From positions 682,001-746,000 of the forward strand of contig NZ_JABMJG010000002.1 in NCBI RefSeq assembly GCF_013376045.1: a stretch of DNA of 64,000 bases. Reading direction: 5' to 3'. Within the stretch, counting starts at the first letter, position 1. Each line of letters begins with the position of its first letter. Shown here one piece after another: positions 13,601-20,292 of the stretch. This DNA is from Variovorax sp. SG517. Lineage in GTDB: Bacteria > Pseudomonadota > Gammaproteobacteria > Burkholderiales > Burkholderiaceae_C. The notes below the pieces were generated by a model. It did not search any database, was not told the origin of the DNA, and saw only the letters and a list, made by a program, of their open reading frames with translations. The translations under genes and the position numbers were made by a program.

Positions 13601-14169
13601 TTCTCGCGCGTGTCGCCCAGGCGGTTCTCGGTTTCGCGGCGGCGCTCCTTGTACTTGGAGACGCCGGCGGCCTCTTCGAGGAAGAGGCGCAGTTCCTCGG
13701 GCTTGGATTCGATGATCCGGCTGATCGTGCCCTGGCCGATGATGGCGTAGGCACGCGGGCCGAGGCCGGTGCCCAGGAACACGTCCTGCACGTCGCGGCG
13801 GCGCACGGGCTGGTTGTTGATGTAGTAGCTGCTGGTGCCGTCGCGGGTGAGCACGCGTCGCACGGCGATCTCGCTGAACTGGTTCCACTGGCCGCCGGCG
13901 CGATGGTCGGCGTTGTCGAACACCAGTTCCACGCTCGAGCGGCTGGCCTGCTTGCGGGTGGTCGTGCCGTTGAAGATCACGTCCTGCATCGACTCGCCGC
14001 GCAGCTCCGAGGCGCGCGATTCGCCGAGCACCCAGCGCACCGCATCCATGATGTTCGACTTGCCGCAACCGTTGGGCCCGACAACGCCCACCAGTTGGCC
14101 CGGCAGCATGAAGTTGGTGGGTTCGGCGAACGACTTGAAGCCCGATAGCTTGATGGAATTAAGACGCAC
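10654..14169 (-). CDS. smc: Chromosome segregation protein SMC
   Basis: SMC is the ATPase of the condensin that organises and segregates the chromosome. The 1171-residue protein has Walker A GPNGCGKS at 31-38, a long coiled coil (about 170-500), a hinge domain near 515-640 with KHGLDGLQGLW at its start, a second coiled coil, then the ABC signature LSGGEKALTA and Walker B FCLLDEVDAPLDD. The start is GTG (VRLNSIKLSGFKSF), matching the usual N-terminus; the upstream ATG would add 40 residues of low quality and overlap the divergent lipoprotein gene. It is the first gene of smc-zipA-ligA. Its high-GC antisense frame is open over most of its length but is not a gene. Confidence 0.97.
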   Translation of the reverse strand: MRLNSIKLSGFKSFAEPTNFMLPGQLVGVVGPNGCGKSNIMDAVRWVLGESRASELRGESMQDVIFNGTTTRKQASRSSVELVFDNADHRAGGQWNQFSEIAVRRVLTRDGTSSYYINNQPVRRRDVQDVFLGTGLGPRAYAIIGQGTISRIIESKPEELRLFLEEAAGVSKYKERRRETENRLGDTRENLTRVEDILRELNANLEKLEKQAEVAARYNALQGDATKKQHQLWFLKRSESNADQAKIKADSERAINDLESRTADLRHIEAELETVRQAHYGAGDLVNQAQGKLYEASAEVGRLEGEIRFVVEGRQRVEQRLIQLREQMGQWGRRREEAEAEIETLAGAGVDAEEQAIMLAAQLEEHDARMPDLEEAVQRAQDEANAQRTTVSQVQQQIQVLAADQRNIEEQSRQLTMRSERLRADQNALAAPDEARLLEMQEQHAMAQEAASEADARLQELQEAVPQLDDDRRAKQLAVNTEGARHAEFSARLEALRALQEKVKTDGKLAPWLAKHGLDGLQGLWSRIHIEQGWENALEAALRERLGALEVSRLEMVRAFGNDAPPAKLAFYSPPTAAVPEGSATLPRLSSLLRLNDAGQQALLNDWLHGCYTADSFEEALAQRGSLQPGEVIYVRSGHAVSAHSVNFYAPDSEQAGLLARQQEMENLERQLRAQTLITEEARTALVRAEAAYADAASRLVTARREAAETQSRAHELQVETLRMTQLAEQTRARSQQLAADLGEVDAQLEELQERRIAAEGRFEELDMQLADSQERHAELDERVIEANRALAASREQHRSLERQAQEATFSQRTLEARRAELNRSIETAAQQTVALTDEDERARAELSRLSDAAAQAGLQDALALKLEREAALGAARSQYDDLTLKLRASDERRLQLERELDPLRQRITEFQLKEQAARLGVEQYQQLLDDAGADLEAVEQSIEAEKVKLTGLQSEIDRLNREVVALGAVNLAALDELAIASERKTFLDAQSADLNEAIGTLEDAIRKIDAETRDLLGGTFKIVNEHFSRMFPELFGGGNAKLMMTGDEILDSGVQVMAQPPGKKNQTIHLLSGGEKALTAIALVFAIFQLNPAPFCLLDEVDAPLDDANTERYAKLVSAMSRETQFLFISHNKIAMEMAEQLIGVTMQEQGVSRIVAVDMESAVSMVEAA

Positions 14170-14283
14170 GACTTGTCGGCCTGCCTTGGCTGTACCGCCA
14201 AGGTATTGATTTGTAAGGAAAATTGCACGGGCCCGCAGCTTGCAGCAGGCCGCCGCCCCAGCCGTGGATGATAACGTCAGGGC

Positions 14284-15042
14284 ATGCACGATTCCCCGGT
14301 TTCACCCCTCGCCGCACGATGGGCCTGCCTCCTGGCGGGCATGGCCGTCGCGCTGGGCACCGCAGGCTGTTCGTCGATGCGCGACACCGAGCGCGCCGAG
14401 CCCTACAACAACCAGGAATGGCTGCAGTCCGGCGCCAACCGCATCGCCAACCTGTCGCTGCGCGACAACCTGCAGTCGGTGCGCCGGGTGCAGAGCACGC
14501 TCTACAAGCGCAACCCGCGCGAATGGCGAAAGTCGGCGGCCAGCATGGACGAAGCCATCCAGCGCTCCTGGGACGCGGTGCTCAAGGGACCGCCCCTGCC
14601 CGAACTCAAGGGCGCCAGCGGCATCGACGCCATCCGCATGGCCTTCGACACCACCCCGCAGGGCTACCAGGGCGACCGCGTGGCGGCGCTGGTCTACGGC
14701 TGGGCCACCATGCTCAAGCAAGCCAACGGCGACACCTGGGACCAGACCATGCTCGACGGCGTCAACGCCGAGAACAGCTTCAGGGCCGCACGCAACTTCG
14801 AGATCTCGCTGTGGCTCATCTCCTCCAAGACCGGCCCCGACGGCCAGCCACTGCTGCTGGCCACCGAGATCAGCGACCGCGGCCGCAACCTCGTGGCCGA
14901 CCGCGAGCTGTCGAAGGTGGTCGCACGGCTCGACCTGCTCGCGGCCCAGGCCGACGAGAAGTACCGCCGGGCGGCACTCGACTTCGGGCAGAACTGGGTG
15001 ATGGGGGTGGTCATGCCGCTTTTCACGCTCGTACCCAAGTGA
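14284..15042 (+). CDS. Lipoprotein of unknown function
   Basis: This 252-residue lipoprotein has a signal peptide ending in the lipobox LGTAGC (acylated Cys29). The mature protein is mainly helical and charged, with segments such as EWLQSGANRIANLSLRDNL and AALVYGWATMLKQANGD. No catalytic or transport motif is recognised. It is probably exported and membrane-anchored. It is transcribed divergently from smc, with 114 bases between the two starts, and is followed by the hipB-hipA pair after about 50 bases. I do not recognise the family; conserved hypothetical is the honest label. Confidence 0.78.
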   Translation: MHDSPVSPLAARWACLLAGMAVALGTAGCSSMRDTERAEPYNNQEWLQSGANRIANLSLRDNLQSVRRVQSTLYKRNPREWRKSAASMDEAIQRSWDAVLKGPPLPELKGASGIDAIRMAFDTTPQGYQGDRVAALVYGWATMLKQANGDTWDQTMLDGVNAENSFRAARNFEISLWLISSKTGPDGQPLLLATEISDRGRNLVADRELSKVVARLDLLAAQADEKYRRAALDFGQNWVMGVVMPLFTLVPK

Positions 15043-15050
15043 ACCATCCT

Positions 15051-15093
15051 GGAAATATGTTTCCAAAATCCATATATCCGGTAATATGTTTCC
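15051..15093 (+). promoter_or_regulatory. Repeated operator in front of hipB-hipA
   Basis: The 11-base word AATATGTTTCC occurs twice as a direct repeat, at 15054-15064 and 15083-15093, a 29-bp step or close to three helix turns. The first lies in the near-palindrome GGAAATATGTTTCC, and CATATATCC lies between them. The second copy touches the GTG start of the antitoxin gene. The layout fits autorepression by a HipB-like protein, which binds several inverted operators in E. coli; the bound sequence here is inferred. Confidence 0.55.
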
Positions 15094-15408
15094 GTGAACA
15101 AGCAGGAAATCGTCAACGCCCTGATCGCACGCCGCGAGGCCTCCGGCCTCTCGAATGCCGAAATCGCCCAGCGCTCCGGTCTTACCGATCGCTCCGTGCG
15201 CAACGCGCTGAGCCTGATGGGCAATCCGCAGCTTTCGTCTCTTCTTGCATTGGTCGACGCACTGGGGCTTGAATTGCAGCTTGCGCCCAAGGGCTTCGGC
15301 GAAACGGCGACAACCGATCCCGGGTACAGGCCAGTGACGACGCGTGTGGGTCGTGCGGTGGCACAGGCACCGGCTCCTCCCTACGCCAAGCGCCGGGGAT
15401 CGCCATGA
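15094..15408 (+). CDS. hipB: HipB-like antitoxin, XRE-family HTH regulator
   Basis: This 104-residue DNA-binding protein has an XRE helix-turn-helix at about residues 16-50 (SNAEIAQRSGLTDRSVRNAL is the recognition region). The C-terminal tail (about 70-104) is proline/arginine-rich and probably disordered. The start is GTG, since the upstream ATG in the operator hits a stop. Its end overlaps hipA by four bases (ATGA), the usual translational coupling of antitoxin and toxin. It should bind the hipA product, neutralise it, and repress the operon through the AATATGTTTCC repeats. The name rests mainly on the neighbouring HipA. Confidence 0.8.
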   Translation: MNKQEIVNALIARREASGLSNAEIAQRSGLTDRSVRNALSLMGNPQLSSLLALVDALGLELQLAPKGFGETATTDPGYRPVTTRVGRAVAQAPAPPYAKRRGSP

Positions 15409-16721
15409 ACGTCAAGATCCTCGAGATTTCCCTGGGAAGCCGCAGCTTCGGCAAACTGTTCCAGTACGCCGACCTGTGCCGCTTCGTGGCGGAGCCCGAA
15501 CTGGTCGCCAACCCGCCGGCCGAGGTGCTGTCTCTCTCGATGCTCGCGAGCGATCCCGCCGCCCAGTCGGCGCTTTGGAGCGACGTCAAGAACCCGCTGT
15601 TCAACGCCCAGGGGGGCCTGCTGCCCAGCTTCTTCCAGAACCTGCTGCCCGAGGGCGTGCTGCGCAGCCACATCGCGCAGCTGCGCGGTTGCCACGAGAA
15701 CGACCATTTCGAGCTGCTCGCGGCCTGCGGCGGCGATCTGCCCGGTGCAGTGAGCGCCAGGCCGGTGTCGGTGGACCGGGGCACGCTGCAGCGGCTCGTC
15801 ACGCAGGACCAGGACGCGCTGGAGATGTCGGTGGTCGAACTGCCGATGCCGCAAGGCATTTCGGTCTCGGGCGTCCAACCCAAGCTGGGCCTGCGCCGCC
15901 AGGGTGGCCGCTACGTCGCCCGCACGCGGGCCGGCGCGAGCACCCGGGTCATCGCCAAGCTGCCCGTGGCAGGCAGGCCGCACATGCCTCAGCTCGAAAT
16001 GCTGTCGCTGCAGATGGCTGCCGCGGCCGGCGTCGAGGTATGCCATGCAGAGCTCGCTCCGCTCTCGGCCATCGCGGCGGAGCACAGCTACGCGCTGCCC
16101 GACGAACCCGAATTCCTGGCGGTCACGCGCTTCGACCGCGACGGCGCACGCCGTATCCACTTCGAGGATTTTGCGCAGGTGCTGGCCATCGACCCAATGC
16201 GCAAATATGGCGGCAGCTATCTCGACATGGCGCTGGCGATGCGCGCCTTTCCGTCGCTGGGCGAGCAAGCCGTGCTCGAACTCGTGCGGCGCCTCGTGGT
16301 CAACGACCTGCTGGGCAACCCCGACGCACACCTCAAGAACTTCGGCGTGCTGTACGCCGACGGGATTGCGCCGAGGTTCGCGCCGGCCTACGACATCGTT
16401 GCGTACGCAGCGCTGCAGGGCGTCGAAGGACATGCGCTGCCGCTCCTGCCCGCGGCCACGGGCACCGCTTCCCGGCGAACTGCCATGTTCACCCCGGCCA
16501 GCATCCGCGCCTTCTGCTTTTCGACAGGGCTGCACGAGCCGTTGGTACGTCAGCTGATCGCCGATACGGCACGACTCGCCCGCAGCCAGTGGCCCGGGAT
16601 GATCGACGCCTCGACGCTGCCCGCGCCGTGGAAGAAGCGGCTGCAACTGCGTCTGCAGGAACATTCCTTGCTGCGGACCATTGCAAGAAGCAGCAAGTCG
16701 AAAGAAAAAGCAGCCCCCTAG
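15405..16721 (+). CDS. hipA: HipA-family serine/threonine kinase toxin
   Basis: HipA kinases stop growth by phosphorylating targets such as glutamyl-tRNA synthetase and so promote persistence. This 438-residue protein keeps the family layout: an N-terminal subdomain, the ligand loop ISVSGVQPK at 152-160 (its serine is the autophosphorylation site in E. coli), VTRFDRD at 240-246, the catalytic motif GNPDAHLKN at 304-312 and the metal-binding AYD at 328-330. All key residues look intact, so it should be active. It is coupled to the antitoxin by ATGA overlap. The target here is unknown. It is followed after 51 bases by an orphan ParA-like gene. Confidence 0.9.
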   Translation: MNVKILEISLGSRSFGKLFQYADLCRFVAEPELVANPPAEVLSLSMLASDPAAQSALWSDVKNPLFNAQGGLLPSFFQNLLPEGVLRSHIAQLRGCHENDHFELLAACGGDLPGAVSARPVSVDRGTLQRLVTQDQDALEMSVVELPMPQGISVSGVQPKLGLRRQGGRYVARTRAGASTRVIAKLPVAGRPHMPQLEMLSLQMAAAAGVEVCHAELAPLSAIAAEHSYALPDEPEFLAVTRFDRDGARRIHFEDFAQVLAIDPMRKYGGSYLDMALAMRAFPSLGEQAVLELVRRLVVNDLLGNPDAHLKNFGVLYADGIAPRFAPAYDIVAYAALQGVEGHALPLLPAATGTASRRTAMFTPASIRAFCFSTGLHEPLVRQLIADTARLARSQWPGMIDASTLPAPWKKRLQLRLQEHSLLRTIARSSKSKEKAAP

Positions 16722-16772
16722 AATGATCCGGCCCTTCTCCCCTCCTCAACCCATTCGAGGCAGCAGCAACTC

Positions 16773-17465
16773 ATGAGCTCCATCAATTTCATCGGCGGCG
16801 AAAAAGGCGGCGTAGGCAAGTCGGTCACCGCGCGCGTGCTGGCCCAGTACTTCATCGACCACAGCCGGCCCTTCACCGGCTTCGACACCGACCGCTCGCA
16901 CAGCTCGTTCACCCGCTTCTACGAAGGCTTCGCCTCGCCGGTGGTGGTCGACAGCTTCGAAGGGCTCGATACGGTCGTCAACGGCTTCGAGACCAATCCG
17001 CAGCAGAGCGTGATCGTCGACCTCGCGGCGCAGACGCTGGCGCCGCTCGCGCGCTGGATCAAGGAATCCGACCTCTTCGAGGTGTTCGCCGAAATCGGCG
17101 TCACCGTCAACTTCTGGCATGTGCTGGACGACGGCAAGGACTCGACCGACCTGCTCGGCACGCTGATCGACACCTTCGGCAACCGCCCCAACTACATCGT
17201 GGTGCAGAACTACGGGCGTGGCAGCGACTTCGGAATGCTGCTGGGTTCGCAGTCGCTCGCGAAGGCCACGGCCAACGGCGCCCGCGTGATCGCCCTGCCC
17301 CGCCTGCACGATGCGAGCATGCGCAAGATCGACGCGCAGAACACCAGCTTCTGGAAGGCCGTGAACGACCGCGAAGGGCCGCATGCGCTGGGGCTGCTGG
17401 AGCGCCAGCGCGTGAAGTCGTGGCTGGCGACGGCCTACGCGGCCTTCGATACGCTGCCGCTGTAG
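16773..17465 (+). CDS. ParA/MinD-like P-loop ATPase, orphan
   Basis: This 230-residue cytoplasmic protein starts with the deviant Walker A motif KGGVGKS at 11-17 found in ParA, MinD and related ATPases, followed by FDTDRSHSSF in the place of switch I. No ParB or MinE gene is next to it. Its sequence resembles the MinD/CobQ-type proteins often annotated as mobilisation or hypothetical ATPases. It may position a cargo on membrane or nucleoid, but none is evident. It follows hipA by 51 bases and ends 16 bases from the convergent fabG-like gene. The ATPase class is sure; the job is unknown. Confidence 0.75.
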   Translation: MSSINFIGGEKGGVGKSVTARVLAQYFIDHSRPFTGFDTDRSHSSFTRFYEGFASPVVVDSFEGLDTVVNGFETNPQQSVIVDLAAQTLAPLARWIKESDLFEVFAEIGVTVNFWHVLDDGKDSTDLLGTLIDTFGNRPNYIVVQNYGRGSDFGMLLGSQSLAKATANGARVIALPRLHDASMRKIDAQNTSFWKAVNDREGPHALGLLERQRVKSWLATAYAAFDTLPL

Positions 17466-17481
17466 GTTCCTCGCCGGGGCT

Positions 17482-18213
17482 TCAGATCATCCCGCCGTTG
17501 ATCGAGATCACCTGCCCCGTGATGTAGCCCGCTTCCTCGCTCGCGAGGAACGAGGCCAGCGCCGCCACTTCCTGCGGCGTTCCGGCCCGCTTCACCGGCA
17601 CCATCTGGTTGATGACGGCGGGGTCGAACACCGCGTCGGCCATCGGCGAGGAGATGATCCCCGGCGCGATGGCGTTCACCGTCACGCCGCGCGAGGCCAC
17701 TTCGAGCGACAGCGCCTTGGTCGCGCTGTTCAGCGCCCCCTTGGCCGCGGCGTAGTTGACCTGCCCGCGGTTGCCCGCGATGGCCGCCACCGACGAGATG
17801 TTCAGGACGCGCCCCCAGCGCGTGCGCATCATCGGCAGCAGCAGCGGCTGCGTGACGCGGAAAAACCCGTTGAGCGACACGTCGATCACCTTGTGCCACT
17901 GGTCGGCGCGCATGCCCGGCAGCACGGCGTCGTCGTGCACGCCCGCGTTGTTGACGAGGATCTGCACCGGCCCACCTTCGAGGATGCGCGCGCATGCCGC
18001 AGCGGCGGCCTCGTCGCTGCACAGGTCGAAGACATGGCATTCGGCCTGGCCGCCAGCGGCCGTAATCGATGCCGCCAGTTGCTCGACCGCTTCGGGCCGC
18101 GAGTTGGCGTGCAGCAGCACCGTGGCGCCGTCGCGCGCCAGGCGCTCGGCCATGGCGGCGCCGAGCGCGCCGCTGGCACCGGTGATCAGTGCGCGTTTTC
18201 CTTCGAGACTCAT
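17482..18213 (-). CDS. 3-oxoacyl-ACP reductase, FabG type
   Basis: This short-chain dehydrogenase reduces beta-ketoacyl-ACP to beta-hydroxyacyl-ACP with NADPH. The 243-residue protein has the cofactor loop TGASGALG at 11-18, NNAG at 88-91, the catalytic serine in NISS at 138-141, and YAAAK at 154-158. It is the last of ten minus-strand genes from the acyl carrier protein onwards, and its start overlaps the preceding dehydratase stop (ATGA). In aryl-polyene clusters a FabG of this kind reduces the growing chain together with a dehydratase pair. Here it would need a ketosynthase encoded elsewhere. Confidence 0.9.
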   Translation of the reverse strand: MSLEGKRALITGASGALGAAMAERLARDGATVLLHANSRPEAVEQLAASITAAGGQAECHVFDLCSDEAAAAACARILEGGPVQILVNNAGVHDDAVLPGMRADQWHKVIDVSLNGFFRVTQPLLLPMMRTRWGRVLNISSVAAIAGNRGQVNYAAAKGALNSATKALSLEVASRGVTVNAIAPGIISSPMADAVFDPAVINQMVPVKRAGTPQEVAALASFLASEEAGYITGQVISINGGMI

Positions 18214-18686
18214 GGCGTCGCCGTGCTTTCTGCTGCTGCCAGCGGGGTGTTCAGGACCACCACGGCACGGCCTTCGGCCAGCATGCGGCCGTCGTCGGCC
18301 TTCACCGTGAATTCATAGAGGATCTGCCGGTCGTCGCCCGACAGGCGCCGGGCCGCGACCTGCAAGGCGCCGGCGACGTCGTCCAGCCGCGCCACCGCGA
18401 GCTTCACGTTGCGCGCGCTCGCGAGGAAACCGGCCGAGGGCGCGCTGCCCTCTTCCGCCAGTAAACCGCCGTGCAGGGCCATCGCCTGCGCGGCGTATTC
18501 GATGGCGTTCGGCGCCAGGAGACCGCTTTCGGTGCGCAGCGGGTTGTCGGTCTGCGAATGGGTGGTGGTGCTGCAGCGGATGGTGTCGGCGTCCCAGCCC
18601 TCGAGCCGCTCCAGCAGGCACATGCTGCCGCTGTGCGGAATGCGCCGGGCGATGCCCGCGCGGTCGAGCGTCTGCGGGGCGGTCAA
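18210..18686 (-). CDS. ApeP-like 3-hydroxyacyl-ACP dehydratase (hotdog fold)
   Basis: This 158-residue hotdog-fold protein has the motif IPHSGSMCLLE (16-26), which matches the PHxGxMxLLD region of ApeP-type dehydratases in aryl-polyene clusters. ApeP is a helper of the catalytic ApeI partner; the ApeI-like part here is fused to the ligase encoded earlier in the operon. The start is TTG overlapping the methyltransferase stop (TTGA), since there is no ATG before the conserved N-terminus. The end overlaps the FabG-like gene (ATGA). It probably acts in the cytoplasm on acyl-ACP. Confidence 0.8.
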   Translation of the reverse strand: MTAPQTLDRAGIARRIPHSGSMCLLERLEGWDADTIRCSTTTHSQTDNPLRTESGLLAPNAIEYAAQAMALHGGLLAEEGSAPSAGFLASARNVKLAVARLDDVAGALQVAARRLSGDDRQILYEFTVKADDGRMLAEGRAVVVLNTPLAAAESTATP

Positions 18687-19453
18687 GCAGCCGGCTCCAG
18701 GTCGGCCACCAGCAGCACGTTGGCGAAGGGAGTGCCCTCGCTCATCGGAATGCTCTGCACGCGGAAGCCCAGGCTGTCCAGCACCGCCGTCCATTCGGCC
18801 AGCGTCCGCCCCCAGGTCGGCGAGACCTTGTGGCCGCGGATGCGCGTGACCGTGCGGTCCACCCACTGGCTGATGGCGAAGCCGCGCCGGCTGGACGCAT
18901 CGCCCACGCGCAGCAGCAGCCGGGCGTGCGGATTGCCGCCACGGCGAAGCGCGTCGCGCACGCGCAGCAGCACGCCCTCCTGCGCTTCGAGGTTCACGTA
19001 ATGCAGCACGTCGAGGATCACGACGAGATCGCAGTCGGGCAGCTCGGCCTTGCACATGTCGGCGCAGACCAGCCGGGGCGCGGGCTCCAGGTGGCCGATG
19101 GAGGCTTCGGCGCGCGCCACGTCCTTCGGCATCAGCTCGATGCCGGTGTAGTCGGCGCCGTGCGGCGTGGCTGCCCACGACGCCGGCCAGCGGCCCTGCT
19201 TCTGCATCGCACTCATCGAGGCCAGCAGGCTCGCGAAAAGGCCCTGTCCGCAGCCGATATCGACCACGCGCTGGTGCTGCTCGCCGAACAGCCTGCGTTC
19301 GAGCAGCCCGCGGAACACCGGGTCGCGCCCCAGCTTGCCGCGCGCGAAGTGCCAGGCGAAGCTGCCGCTCTTCTTGTAGGGGATGGTCGCGGCCTCGTGC
19401 AACTCGCGCCAGGCAGTCTCGGTCGACGACGAAGACGACATCACCGCGCTCAT
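18683..19453 (-). CDS. Class I SAM-dependent methyltransferase
   Basis: This 256-residue Rossmann-type methyltransferase has SAM-binding motif I VDIGCGQG at 64-71, an acidic loop TGIELMP (motif II) and VVILDVLHYV (motif IV/post-I). The N-terminal part contains a Ser-rich stretch. Methyltransferases occur in many aryl-polyene clusters, where they may methylate the aryl head group or the chain; the substrate here cannot be read from sequence. Its ATG overlaps the deacetylase stop, and its TGA overlaps the TTG start of the next gene, so translation is coupled on both sides. Confidence 0.82.
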   Translation of the reverse strand: MSAVMSSSSSTETAWRELHEAATIPYKKSGSFAWHFARGKLGRDPVFRGLLERRLFGEQHQRVVDIGCGQGLFASLLASMSAMQKQGRWPASWAATPHGADYTGIELMPKDVARAEASIGHLEPAPRLVCADMCKAELPDCDLVVILDVLHYVNLEAQEGVLLRVRDALRRGGNPHARLLLRVGDASSRRGFAISQWVDRTVTRIRGHKVSPTWGRTLAEWTAVLDSLGFRVQSIPMSEGTPFANVLLVADLEPAA

Positions 19454-20292
19454 GGCTTCAGGCCTTCGGGCAGGGTCACGGCGCGCAATCCATCGGCGCG
19501 CAGGCGTTCGAGCAACAAGGGCAATACCTCCAGCAAAACAGGTTGTCCCGCGGCGGTGCGCGCGGCGTTGCCGTCGTGCAGCAACAGGATGTCGCGCGCC
19601 TGCAGGTTGCGGCTCAGGCGCGCCATCACCTTGGCGGCGTCGCCTTCGCGGGTGTCGAAGCCGCGCCGCGTCCAGCTCACGAGTGAGAGGCCGAGGCGGT
19701 GCAGCACGGGTTCGAGGAAAGGGTTGCGCAGGCCGGCCGGCGCGCGGAAGCAGGTCGGGCGCTGGCCGGTGACGTCGGCGAGGATGTCCTGCGCCCGCGC
19801 GATCTCGGCGGCGAAACCGCGCGGCCCGAGGAAGGAAAAATTGTGCCGGTGCCGCGCCGTGTGGTTCTGGATGCTGTGGCCGCGCGCGACGATCTCGCGC
19901 GCCAGCGCCGGCTGCGCCAGCACCCGCTCGGCGATGCAGAAGAAGGTGGCGCGCTGTCCGTGGGCGTCGAGCAGGTCGAGCACGCGCGGCGTGACTTCGG
20001 GCTCCGGGCCGTCGTCGATGGTGATGGCGACCTCGCGGCGCGCCGCGGCCGCCTCGGGCAGGCGGGTGACGTTGGGGCCCAGCAGGCTGCTGCGCGGCGT
20101 GAGGCCGGCGCCAGTGATCAGCGCGTGGTTCAGCACGATCGCGCCGACGGCCCAGGGCAAGGCGCCCGGCACCAGCACGCCCGCGCCGATGGCGGCGACG
20201 TGCCATGCGGCACTGGCGCGGATGGCCGGCGGCCAGGGCCAGGATTCGGTGGATGCAGGCACGGAAGACATGGGGCCGGATTTTCCCCTCAT
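19450..20292 (-). CDS. Polysaccharide deacetylase family (NodB domain) protein
   Basis: This is a NodB-type carbohydrate esterase of 280 residues. It has the metal and base motif TIDDGP at 91-96, HSIQNHTARH at 139-148 with two metal histidines, RAPAG further on and LLLHDGN near 235. These are all the catalytic motifs of family CE4, so it should remove an acetyl (or formyl) group from an amino sugar. Two hydrophobic stretches near 28-65 suggest a membrane anchor facing the periplasm. The start overlaps the MMPL stop (ATGA). Its place in a lipid/polyene operon suggests that the product carries or contacts an amino sugar, which is inference. Confidence 0.85.
   Translation of the reverse strand: MRGKSGPMSSVPASTESWPWPPAIRASAAWHVAAIGAGVLVPGALPWAVGAIVLNHALITGAGLTPRSSLLGPNVTRLPEAAAARREVAITIDDGPEPEVTPRVLDLLDAHGQRATFFCIAERVLAQPALAREIVARGHSIQNHTARHRHNFSFLGPRGFAAEIARAQDILADVTGQRPTCFRAPAGLRNPFLEPVLHRLGLSLVSWTRRGFDTREGDAAKVMARLSRNLQARDILLLHDGNAARTAAGQPVLLEVLPLLLERLRADGLRAVTLPEGLKP

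Noticed and set aside
15051..17465. Genomic island or prophage remnant around hipBA and the ParA-like gene
   Set aside because: No integrase, tRNA target, flanking direct repeats or change in base composition is visible.
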